Assembly (NCBI GenBank): GCA_900769205.1
Contig: CAAGFS010000031.1
Span: 1 to 11,639, forward strand
Direction: 5' to 3'
DNA: 11,639 bases
From: Clostridia bacterium
GTDB lineage: Bacteria; Bacillota; Clostridia; Christensenellales; CAG-917
Part shown: in pieces, positions 6,041 to 11,639 of the stretch
Layout: every line of letters starts with the position of its first letter
Numbering within the stretch: position 1 is the first letter of the stretch
Program-made: the position numbers and the translations under genes
The notes under the pieces: model-generated
What the model was told of the DNA's origin: nothing
Databases searched by the model: none
What the model saw: only the letters and a program-made list of their open reading frames with translations

Positions 6041-7345
6041 ATGACTTTTCCGTTGAGGACTTTTCGCAGGGGGATACATCCGCCCGCAAACAAGTTCACC
6101 AAAGACGTGCCTTTACAGGATTTTCCCACGCCGGACAGGGTGTTTATTTCCCTATCCCAGCATATAGGCGCGCCCGCTGTCCCCGTCGTTGAAATCGGCG
6201 ATCGCGTCGAGGTCGGACAGGTTATAGCAAAGGCAAACGGTTTCGTGTCCGCAAACGTGGTTTCGTCGGTGTCCGGCACGGTCGTATCTTTCTGCACGCT
6301 TCCCACCGCAAACGGCGGCGATGCGAAGCACGTCGAGATCGAAAACGACCACCTTTACACTCAGAAACGTCTTTGCGCTCTCACCGAGCCGAGCAAGGAC
6401 GAGATAATCCAGCGCATAAAGGACGCAGGCATCGTGGGTATGGGGGGCGCGACTTTCCCGACGCACGTCAAACTTGCTCCGAAAGACAACGTCGACACTC
6501 TCATCGTCAACGGCGCGGAGTGCGAGCCGTACATCACGTGCGACTATCGCTTGTTTATGGAAGAAGCGGTGCGCGTCATCGACGGCGTGAAATTGCTCAT
6601 GAAAGCGCTTGACATAAAGCACGCGTATATCGGCATCGAATCCAACAAACTGCCTGCGATAAAGCGACTTGCCAATCTCGTTCCGCCCGAAATCGACGTG
6701 ATGAAACTCAAGACCAAATATCCGCAGGGTGCGGAAAAGCAGTTGATATACGCAATCACGCACAGGACTGTTCCGACGGGCGAACTGCCGTCGAAGGTCG
6801 GTTGCGTGGTCTGCAACGCTCACACCGCGTACTGCGTCGCAAAAGCGGTGCGCGACGGCGAAACCTGCTATAAACGCGCCATGACCGTGTCCGGCGGCGG
6901 AGTGGAAATGCGCGGAAACTTCTGGGTGCGCAACGGCACGCCCTATCGGTTTATATACGACGTATGCCGCGCAAACGTTCCCGAAGACGCCACGAGAAAG
7001 GTCATAAGCGGCGGACCGATGATGGGCTTTGCGCAAGCCGATTTGCGCGCGACCACGACGAAAGGCTCGTCCTGTCTTTTGTTTTTGACGGACAAGGAGT
7101 TCAACACAAGCCCGACCACGCCGTGCATAAGTTGCGGAAAGTGCATCGTCAACTGTCCGATGTCTCTCGTACCGAGAGAAATCGAAATGGCGGTGCAAAA
7201 GGAAGATTTCGAAGGCACGTTCAAGCTCGGAGTGCTCAACTGCATAGAGTGCGGAGCTTGTTCCTATTCCTGTCCCGCAAAGCGACCGCTCGTTCAGGCG
7301 ATGCGCCTTGCCAAAAAAGAGATAAAAACAAGGGGGATAAAGTGA
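6041..7345 (+). CDS. rnfC: RnfC, soluble NADH/flavin subunit of the ferredoxin:NAD+ oxidoreductase
   Basis: 434 residues, normal length for clostridial RnfC. It is the peripheral subunit that exchanges electrons with NAD+ at the cytoplasmic face of the Rnf complex. An N-terminal barrel-sandwich region (about 1-100, including R-x-G-I-H-P-P) is followed by a NuoF-like flavin domain with GMGGATFPTHVK at 133-144 and NGAECEPYIT at 157-166. A SLBB-like segment comes next, then two classical [4Fe-4S] motifs: Cys362, 365, 368, 372 and Cys401, 404, 407, 411, each C-x2-C-x2-C-x3-C-P. There is no hydrophobic segment long enough for a membrane helix. It is the first gene of the operon, with its own promoter and a good ribosome binding site; the rnfD start follows its stop codon after one base. 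FMN and NADH binding are known for the family and inferred here. Confidence 0.97.
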   Translation: MTFPLRTFRRGIHPPANKFTKDVPLQDFPTPDRVFISLSQHIGAPAVPVVEIGDRVEVGQVIAKANGFVSANVVSSVSGTVVSFCTLPTANGGDAKHVEIENDHLYTQKRLCALTEPSKDEIIQRIKDAGIVGMGGATFPTHVKLAPKDNVDTLIVNGAECEPYITCDYRLFMEEAVRVIDGVKLLMKALDIKHAYIGIESNKLPAIKRLANLVPPEIDVMKLKTKYPQGAEKQLIYAITHRTVPTGELPSKVGCVVCNAHTAYCVAKAVRDGETCYKRAMTVSGGGVEMRGNFWVRNGTPYRFIYDVCRANVPEDATRKVISGGPMMGFAQADLRATTTKGSSCLLFLTDKEFNTSPTTPCISCGKCIVNCPMSLVPREIEMAVQKEDFEGTFKLGVLNCIECGACSYSCPAKRPLVQAMRLAKKEIKTRGIK

Positions 7346-7346
7346 T

Positions 7347-8423
7347 ATGGCAAAGTATATCGTATCATCGTCCCCGCATATATCCACGACGTTTACGACG
7401 AGAAGAATGATGCTCGACGTCATCATCGCGCTTGTTCCGGCAACGATTGCAAGCGTGTTGCTTTACGGGTTTTATCCCCTTTGCATGATGGTGTTGTGCG
7501 TAGCCTCCTGCGTGTTTGCGGAGTGGCTTTTCAACGTAATCGCAAAAAAATATCAGAGCGTGGGAGATTTGTCCGCAATCGTCACGGGCATGATTTTATC
7601 TCTCAATCTTCCGCCCGTCGTGCCGTTTTACGTGCCGATGGTTGGCGGTTTCTTTGCAATCGTGATTGTGAAGATGCTCTTTGGCGGTATAGGCAAAAAC
7701 TTTGCCAATCCCGCAATCACCGCTCGCATATTCCTTCTGCTTTGCTGGACGACGGTTATGACGAGTTTCGTCAAGCCTATCGACTTGTCAAACGGAATGA
7801 ACTTGTTTTCCTTCTTCGACAGAGCGGTTGACGCAGACATAAGCGCGATAACGAGCGCAACTCCCCTTGCGGGCATCAAATCCGCTATATCCGCAGGCAC
7901 GAATCCTGCGGCAAACCTTTCCGCCCTCGATATGTTTTTGGGCAGGATCGGCGGAAGCGCGGGCGAAGTCAGCACTCTTGCGATATTGATTGGCGGAGTG
8001 TATCTGCTTATAAGACGGGTGATAGACTGGCGCATCCCCGCGTTGTACATAGGCTCGACGGTGGTGTTTACGGCGATATTCTTTGCCGATTCGGGCTTTT
8101 GCGGGCAGTACGTGTGGACGTACCTTCTCGGCGGCGGACTTATGTTCGGGGCATTCTTTATGGCAACAGACTACGCAACGAGTCCGAAAACTTGCCTTGC
8201 AGTCGTCATTTACGGCGTGGAGCTCGGCTTCCTGACTGTCGTTTTCAGAAAGTTCGGCACCATGAACGAAGGCGTGTCCTTTGCGATTTTGCTTATGAAC
8301 GTGCTCACGCCCTTGCTTGACAGAATAACTCCGAGAGCTTTCGGCGCGCCGAAGAAAAAGAACCTTGCAAAACTTATAAGACACAAGCGCAAAGACGTCG
8401 CTTTGGAAGGGGGTGGCAAATGA
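7347..8423 (+). CDS. rnfD: RnfD, membrane flavoprotein subunit of the Rnf complex
   Basis: 358 residues, about nine or ten hydrophobic helices, homologous to NqrB. Residues 170-173 read S-A-T-P, matching the family's [ST]-[GA]-A-T site where FMN is covalently bound to Thr through a phosphoester; Thr172 is the expected residue. The family blocks G-G-I-G-K-N-F-A-N-P-A (113-123) and F-M-A-T-D-x-x-T-S-P (271-280) are present. The purine run AGGGGG at 7331-7336 serves as ribosome binding site. The last codons overlap rnfG by four bases (ATGA). Flavin attachment needs an ApbE-type transferase, which is not encoded in this window. The C-terminus is lysine-rich and cytoplasmic in prediction. Confidence 0.96.
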   Translation: MAKYIVSSSPHISTTFTTRRMMLDVIIALVPATIASVLLYGFYPLCMMVLCVASCVFAEWLFNVIAKKYQSVGDLSAIVTGMILSLNLPPVVPFYVPMVGGFFAIVIVKMLFGGIGKNFANPAITARIFLLLCWTTVMTSFVKPIDLSNGMNLFSFFDRAVDADISAITSATPLAGIKSAISAGTNPAANLSALDMFLGRIGGSAGEVSTLAILIGGVYLLIRRVIDWRIPALYIGSTVVFTAIFFADSGFCGQYVWTYLLGGGLMFGAFFMATDYATSPKTCLAVVIYGVELGFLTVVFRKFGTMNEGVSFAILLMNVLTPLLDRITPRAFGAPKKKNLAKLIRHKRKDVALEGGGK

Positions 8424-9262
8424 TTGACGATTTGACTCCCGTCAAAAACGAAGTCGAACAAAATCAGAACACCGAGAACGTTCCGAATACGGACAGCGTG
8501 TTGAATACGGATAACGTGTCGAATACGGACAGCGTTCGGAAAACGGAGAATACGCAAGGCGCGGAGAACGTCCCGAACGACGCGGGCGTCACGGAAGACG
8601 GCGTTGAAAAGCGCGGGCGCAAAACGCGCAAGGGCGACAAAAAGAAGTTGGCACTCGGCGAAGTGACGAAATGCTCTCTCGTGCTTGCGGTCATCGCAAT
8701 CGTCGCGGGGTTGTTGCTCGGCATCGTCAACTGGGCAACCTACGTTGACGCGGACGCCGAGATTATGGAAAAATGCAGGGCGTTCTATTCTCAACAAGGC
8801 GTTGATGTCACGGACGTCGTCAAAGACGATGAAATGGCGTCCTACGATTACGATAGCAAAAACTACGTCCTGTCCTGTTTCGTGGCAAAGGACGGCGAAA
8901 ACGTCGTCGGATATTGCTACTATACGGTGGGCGGGGGAGCAAAAGACGGCTCCATCGAAACTCTCGTATTTATTGGTGCGGACGGAGTTATCAAAGATAT
9001 AAGCGTATATAAGCAAGGCGAAACGGCGGGCTATTTCGACAGAGTGGAGAAAGCCAACAAGCAAAAATACGTCGGATTGAATTGTACGACGATTGAAAAG
9101 CTCGAACTTGTGTCTTCTTCTTCCGCAACGCAGGAAGGGCAGATTGACGCGGTGAGTCAGGCAACCTACACTTCGACGGGCTATCACAATTCCGTTGCGA
9201 CCGCGGTATATGCGTTCAGAGCTTATGCCGACGCAAAAAAGGCGGAAGGGGGTGCGAGATGA
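8420..9262 (+). CDS. rnfG: RnfG, covalent-FMN subunit with an extra repetitive N-terminal region
   Basis: 280 residues, compared with about 180-220 usual for RnfG. The normal part begins with one membrane helix (about 85-109) and an extracytoplasmic FMN-binding domain. The flavinylation motif reads D-A-V-S-Q-A-T-Y-T-S (243-252), with Thr249 as the expected attachment residue; the usual Gly of [ST]-G-A-T is Gln here. The helix-proximal family block normally E-T-P-G is E-T-A-G (201-204). Residues 1-80 are additional: six hexapeptide units of N-T-D/E-[SN]-V-x type (17-52), then a basic stretch (64-76, R and K rich) before the helix. With the FMN domain outside, this region should be cytoplasmic. 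The start overlaps rnfD by ATGA and is preceded by GGAAGGGGG. It overlaps rnfE in the same way, which suggests translational coupling. Confidence 0.95.
   Translation: MIDDLTPVKNEVEQNQNTENVPNTDSVLNTDNVSNTDSVRKTENTQGAENVPNDAGVTEDGVEKRGRKTRKGDKKKLALGEVTKCSLVLAVIAIVAGLLLGIVNWATYVDADAEIMEKCRAFYSQQGVDVTDVVKDDEMASYDYDSKNYVLSCFVAKDGENVVGYCYYTVGGGAKDGSIETLVFIGADGVIKDISVYKQGETAGYFDRVEKANKQKYVGLNCTTIEKLELVSSSSATQEGQIDAVSQATYTSTGYHNSVATAVYAFRAYADAKKAEGGAR
8468..8575 (+). repeat. 18-bp tandem repeat, six units, in the 5' part of rnfG
   Basis: Six in-frame 18-bp units encode N-T-E-N-V-P, N-T-D-S-V-L, N-T-D-N-V-S, N-T-D-S-V-R, K-T-E-N-T-Q and G-A-E-N-V-P. Units 2-4 are close to each other at DNA level (GAATACGG[AT][TC]A[AG]CGT), while the outer units are degenerate. 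The unit length is a multiple of three, so copy number can change without breaking the frame. Confidence 0.85.
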
Positions 9263-9990
9263 AAGGCAATTCCAAACTTCGGATTGTATCCAACGGCATT
9301 TTTGCTCAAAATCCGACCTTCAAACTCGTTTTGGGCATGTGCCCGACGCTTGCGATAACCACGAGTGCGTTCAACGGGTTGGGTATGGGCATTGCCGCAA
9401 CTCTCGTTCTGGTGTTTTCAAACGCGATAGTGTCCCTTTTGAGAAAGGTGATACCCGACAAGGTGCGCATTCCCGCATACGTTCTCATCATAGCGACTCT
9501 CGTGACGTTGCTTGAAATGTTGCTCAAAAAGTTTGTTCCGACGCTGTACAGCGCGCTGGGAATATATCTTCCGCTCATCGTGGTCAACTGCATCATTCTC
9601 GCTCGCGCGGAAGCGTTTGCAAGTTCCAACAAGGTGGGCGACAGCATACTCGACGGGCTCGGAATGGGACTGGGCTTTACGCTTGCGCTCACGCTCATCG
9701 GTTTCATAAGAGAGCTTTTGGGCAACGGAACGATTTTTGCAGGCACGCTCGGAAGCGTTTCCTTCGGATTGTCGTTGGGAAGCGCGCAAGCCTACTCGCT
9801 CAAGTTCTTCGTCCTGCCCGCAGGCGGATTTATGACGCTCGGTTTGCTTATGGCGGCGGTCAACGCAATCACCGACCGCAACGCGAGAAGAAGACGCGAA
9901 GAAGCGGAAAAGACCGCGCGCAATATAGACGAAGCGAAAGTCGGGCTTGACGACGCGCTTGCCGAAGGAAAGGAAGGAGGTGTCGATTGA
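9259..9990 (+). CDS. rnfE: RnfE, membrane core subunit of the Rnf complex
   Basis: 243 residues, with about six hydrophobic helices up to residue 204, homologous to NqrD and paralogous to RnfA. The shared core L-Y-S-A-L-G-I-Y-L-P-L-I-x-x-N-C lies at 96-111. Cys28 (in G-M-C-P-T) and Cys111 are the residues that, with their RnfA counterparts, are known to hold an iron-sulfur centre in the middle of the membrane in Rnf and Nqr. Residues 205-243 form a highly charged tail (R-N-A-R-R-R-R-E-E then Glu/Asp/Ala rich), probably helical and cytoplasmic. The ATG overlaps the rnfG stop (ATGA) and has GGAAGGGGG upstream. Confidence 0.96.
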   Translation: MKGNSKLRIVSNGIFAQNPTFKLVLGMCPTLAITTSAFNGLGMGIAATLVLVFSNAIVSLLRKVIPDKVRIPAYVLIIATLVTLLEMLLKKFVPTLYSALGIYLPLIVVNCIILARAEAFASSNKVGDSILDGLGMGLGFTLALTLIGFIRELLGNGTIFAGTLGSVSFGLSLGSAQAYSLKFFVLPAGGFMTLGLLMAAVNAITDRNARRRREEAEKTARNIDEAKVGLDDALAEGKEGGVD

Positions 9991-10607
9991 TGGAATACTT
10001 CCTGCTTATCGTCGGTGCGATGTTCACAAACAACTTCGTCCTCAGTCAGTTTCTCGGTTGCTGCCCGTTTCTCGGAGTGTCCAAAAAGACGGACACCGCT
10101 CTCGGAATGGGGCTTGCGGTCACCTTCGTTATGGGGGTTGCAAGCGTAATAACATGGTGCGTTCAGAAAGTGCTCGTGCTGCTTGGCGTCGAATATCTGC
10201 AAACGATTGCGTTTATTCTCGTCATAGCCGCACTCGTGCAACTCATAGAAATGGTTCTTAAAAAATATATGCCGTCGCTGTATAGCGCGCTCGGCGTATA
10301 TCTTCCGCTCATCACCACCAACTGCGCGGTGTTGGGCGTTGCGATACTCAACGTGGACAGCTTCGGCGTCGCGGGCGGGATAAGCCTTTTGCAGTCCTTC
10401 CTCAACGGCGTGTTCAGCGGAGCGGGCTTCCTTATCGCAATACTTTTGCTTGCGGGCGTGCGTGAAAAGATGGACTCGGACGCAATTCCGAAGCCGTTCA
10501 GGGGGTTCCCCATCGCGCTCATCGCGGCAAGCATAATCAGCATGGCTTTCGTGGCGTTCGGCGGACTTATATCGTCGTCGGGTGCAATAAGCCTGTTGTT
10601 CAACTGA
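9990..10607 (+). CDS. rnfA: RnfA, membrane core subunit of the Rnf complex
   Basis: 205 residues, with about six membrane helices, homologous to NqrE. The conserved start N-N-F-V-L-x-Q-F-L-G-C-C-P-F-L-G carries Cys24 and Cys25, and T-N-C-A-V-L-G carries Cys112. One cysteine of each group pairs with RnfE to bind the intramembrane iron-sulfur centre in this family. I chose the ATG at 9990, which shares its A with the rnfE stop codon (TGATG) and lies nine bases after a perfect AGGAGG (9975-9980). A TTG at 9987 would add one residue and is less likely. Confidence 0.96.
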   Translation: MEYFLLIVGAMFTNNFVLSQFLGCCPFLGVSKKTDTALGMGLAVTFVMGVASVITWCVQKVLVLLGVEYLQTIAFILVIAALVQLIEMVLKKYMPSLYSALGVYLPLITTNCAVLGVAILNVDSFGVAGGISLLQSFLNGVFSGAGFLIAILLLAGVREKMDSDAIPKPFRGFPIALIAASIISMAFVAFGGLISSSGAISLLFN

Positions 10608-10620
10608 CGGGGGTGGAGTT

Positions 10621-11436
10621 GTGGATACGGTGTTTTCGGCAGTGAATCCGATGACGATACTCTGGTCGGTTGTCATACTTTTCGTGCTTGCGCTCGTGTT
10701 CGGAGTGGTGCTTGCGGTTTTGGGCAAAAAACTCGCCGTGCACGAAGACGAAAGAATAGGTCAGGTGAGAGAAAAACTCTCGGGCGCAAACTGTGGCGGT
10801 TGCGGCTACGCAGGTTGCGACGCTTTTGCAAAAGCGGTTGTGGAAGGCAAGGCGGACGTCAACGCGTGCAGTGCGACGAGTGCGGAAAACAAAAAACTCA
10901 TCGGCGAGATTATCGGCGCAAGCGTGTCTGCGCAAGACACCGTAATCGTCGTGGCTTGCAACGGCGGGCATAACGCGCAGGACAAGTACGAATATATGGG
11001 CTACGGCGATTGCAGAAGTATGGAACTTCTCGGCGGTGGTCGCAAGATATGCAAATGGGGATGCCTCGGCATGGGCTCGTGCACGGACGCATGTCCGACG
11101 GGTGCGGTTCAGGTCGGAATGAAAGGCTATGCGGAAATAGACGAAGAAAAGTGCATCAAATGCGGAAGATGCGTGACCGCCTGCCCCAAAAAACTGACAA
11201 AGCGCATTCCCGCAAGCGCAAAGGTGTACGTCGCCTGTTCCAATTGCCAGACGGGCAAAGAAGTGCGCGCGATTTGCAAAAGCGGTTGCATAGGCTGCGG
11301 ATTGTGCAAAAAGAATTGTCCGAGCGGTGCAATCGAAGTGCAAAACAATCTTGCAGTCATAGACTATTCGAAATGCACCGGTTGCGGATTGTGCGCGGAA
11401 AAATGCCCCCAAAAGTGCATTGCAAGGACGGAATAA
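10621..11436 (+). CDS. rnfB: RnfB, iron-sulfur subunit that accepts electrons from ferredoxin
   Basis: 271 residues counted from a GTG at 10621. One N-terminal membrane helix (about 12-35) anchors a cytoplasmic, cysteine-rich protein. The first cluster site is N-C-G-G-C-G-Y-A-G-C (Cys58, 61, 66) with Cys83, as in all RnfB. Two ferredoxin-like regions follow: Cys144, 148, 154, 158 with Cys178, 181, 184, 188, then Cys219, 223, 226, 229, 233 with Cys252, 255, 258, 262. That is enough for about five [4Fe-4S] clusters. Cys131, 206, 209 and 266 are additional. The start is uncertain: GGGGG lies seven bases before GTG 10621, while GTG 10630 and ATG 10651 (which would give M-T-I-L-W, close to usual RnfB starts) are alternatives. 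It is the last gene of the operon, 13 bases after rnfA. Confidence 0.95.
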   Translation: MDTVFSAVNPMTILWSVVILFVLALVFGVVLAVLGKKLAVHEDERIGQVREKLSGANCGGCGYAGCDAFAKAVVEGKADVNACSATSAENKKLIGEIIGASVSAQDTVIVVACNGGHNAQDKYEYMGYGDCRSMELLGGGRKICKWGCLGMGSCTDACPTGAVQVGMKGYAEIDEEKCIKCGRCVTACPKKLTKRIPASAKVYVACSNCQTGKEVRAICKSGCIGCGLCKKNCPSGAIEVQNNLAVIDYSKCTGCGLCAEKCPQKCIARTE

Positions 11437-11460
11437 GGCAATCTTTCAAAAAGGAAAACT

Positions 11461-11480
11461 CCGCAAATCTCGGATTGCGG
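11461..11480. other. Hairpin downstream of rnfB
   Basis: CCGCAAATC and GATTGCGG pair over 8 bp with one bulged A and a 3-base loop. The plus strand has no T tract after it. Read on the minus strand it is followed by AGTTTTCCTTTTT, so it would fit better as a terminator for transcription coming from the right, although no such gene is visible. Confidence 0.35.
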
Positions 11481-11520
11481 CGGATATATAGGGAAAATAG
11501 AGAAAAGAATCCAAACAACA

Positions 11521-11547
11521 GTCCCGAACGGGACGCGGCGTATGCCG
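11521..11547 (+). promoter_or_regulatory. Two adjacent small hairpins before the ppx-like gene
   Basis: GTCCCG-AA-CGGGAC (11521-11534) is a compact GC-rich palindrome. CGGC-GTAT-GCCG (11536-11547) follows after one base and is trailed by only three T residues. Together they may weaken read-through from rnfB or act as an operator or leader structure for the next gene, whose AGGAG starts at 11551. No clear promoter is seen in 11437-11562. Confidence 0.35.
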
Positions 11548-11562
11548 TTTAGGAGAAACAGT

Positions 11563-11620
11563 ATGGAAAAAATAGCGATTATCGACATTGGCTCAAACTC
11601 AGCAAGACTCGTGCTCGTCA
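11563..11620 (+). CDS. Ppx/GppA-type phosphatase, N-terminal fragment
   Basis: Only 19 codons (MEKIAIIDIGSNSARLVLV) remain before the right adapter. The pattern I-D-I-G-S-N-S-x-R-L-V is the first phosphate-binding strand of the ASKHA fold in exopolyphosphatase/guanosine pentaphosphate phosphatase proteins, which hydrolyse polyphosphate or pppGpp. A clean AGGAG (11551-11555) lies seven bases before the ATG. With only the first strand visible, the family call is good but the exact enzyme cannot be decided. Confidence 0.82.
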
Positions 11621-11639
11621 AGATCGGAAGAGCACACGT
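11621..11639. other. Illumina TruSeq adapter remnant, right end
   Basis: AGATCGGAAGAGCACACGT is the exact reverse complement of bases 1-19 and matches the common start of the TruSeq adapter. It is technical sequence and truncates the Ppx-like gene. Confidence 0.97.

Noticed and set aside
6152..7426. 424-codon open frame antisense to rnfC
   Set aside because: It is the mirror of a well-identified gene, with His/Arg-rich composition and no motif; rnfC has both iron-sulfur motifs and a promoter.
8468..8575. Short tandem repeat considered as a CRISPR-like array
   Set aside because: Units are 18 bp without spacers, in frame and inside rnfG, so it is a coding repeat.
8210..9187. 325-codon open frame antisense to rnfD/rnfG
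   Set aside because: Shadow of two confirmed genes, with no start signal or family motif.
11010..11552. 180-codon plus-strand frame overlapping the 3' half of rnfB
   Set aside because: It reads rnfB in another frame, and the cysteine motifs of RnfB are in the real frame. Its end lies in the non-coding spacer before the Ppx-like gene.
1..11639. Perfect 19-bp terminal inverted repeats, as in a transposon or linear plasmid
   Set aside because: They are exact Illumina TruSeq adapter sequence, and no transposase or replication gene is present.

Overview
This looks like a complete contig, or a single long-fragment read, from an uncultured low-to-mid-GC Firmicutes, probably a gut-type member of the Clostridia. 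The evidence is the rnf gene order C-D-G-E-A-B (the order known from Acetobacterium and many clostridia), a monoderm-style lipoprotein signal peptide, a SpoVB-like flippase and strong purine-rich ribosome binding sites. Both outermost 19 bases are exact Illumina TruSeq adapter sequence in inverted orientation, so they are technical and the two terminal genes are cut by library construction.

Left part (minus strand, 20-4840): the 5' end of a polysaccharide/lipid-type flippase gene, a strong intrinsic terminator, then one 1447-codon gene. That gene encodes a surface protein with a lipoprotein signal peptide, five diverged copies of a roughly 220-270 residue beta-sandwich-like module, and a C-terminal membrane helix with a basic cytoplasmic tail. 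I do not recognise its function; it is the least explained object in the window.

Middle (4841-6040): a divergent intergenic region with a 20-nt alternating purine/pyrimidine tract and a 7-bp inverted repeat. It is followed on the plus strand by two adjacent half-length TauE/SafE (TSUP) permease genes, separated by a long imperfect hairpin. A weak terminator and a clear sigma-A promoter (TTTACA, 17 bp, TATAAT) lead into the rnf operon.

Right part (plus strand, 6041-11436): a complete, tightly packed rnfCDGEAB operon. The genes are separated by 1 to 13 bases or overlap, with ATGA and TGATG junctions that suggest translational coupling. It encodes the membrane ferredoxin:NAD+ oxidoreductase that couples electron transfer from reduced ferredoxin to NAD+ with Na+ or H+ export. 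RnfC carries the flavin/NADH-type module and two [4Fe-4S] motifs, RnfB carries ferredoxin-like clusters, RnfD and RnfG carry the covalent-flavin motifs, and RnfA/RnfE form the paired membrane core. RnfG is unusual: it has an extra N-terminal region built on an 18-bp tandem repeat. After two small hairpins the first 19 codons of a Ppx/GppA-type phosphatase follow, cut by the right adapter.

I see no CRISPR array, tRNA, rRNA, insertion sequence or phage gene. The rnf operon is a known system. The modular dual-anchored lipoprotein and the RnfG extension are the best candidates for something undescribed.
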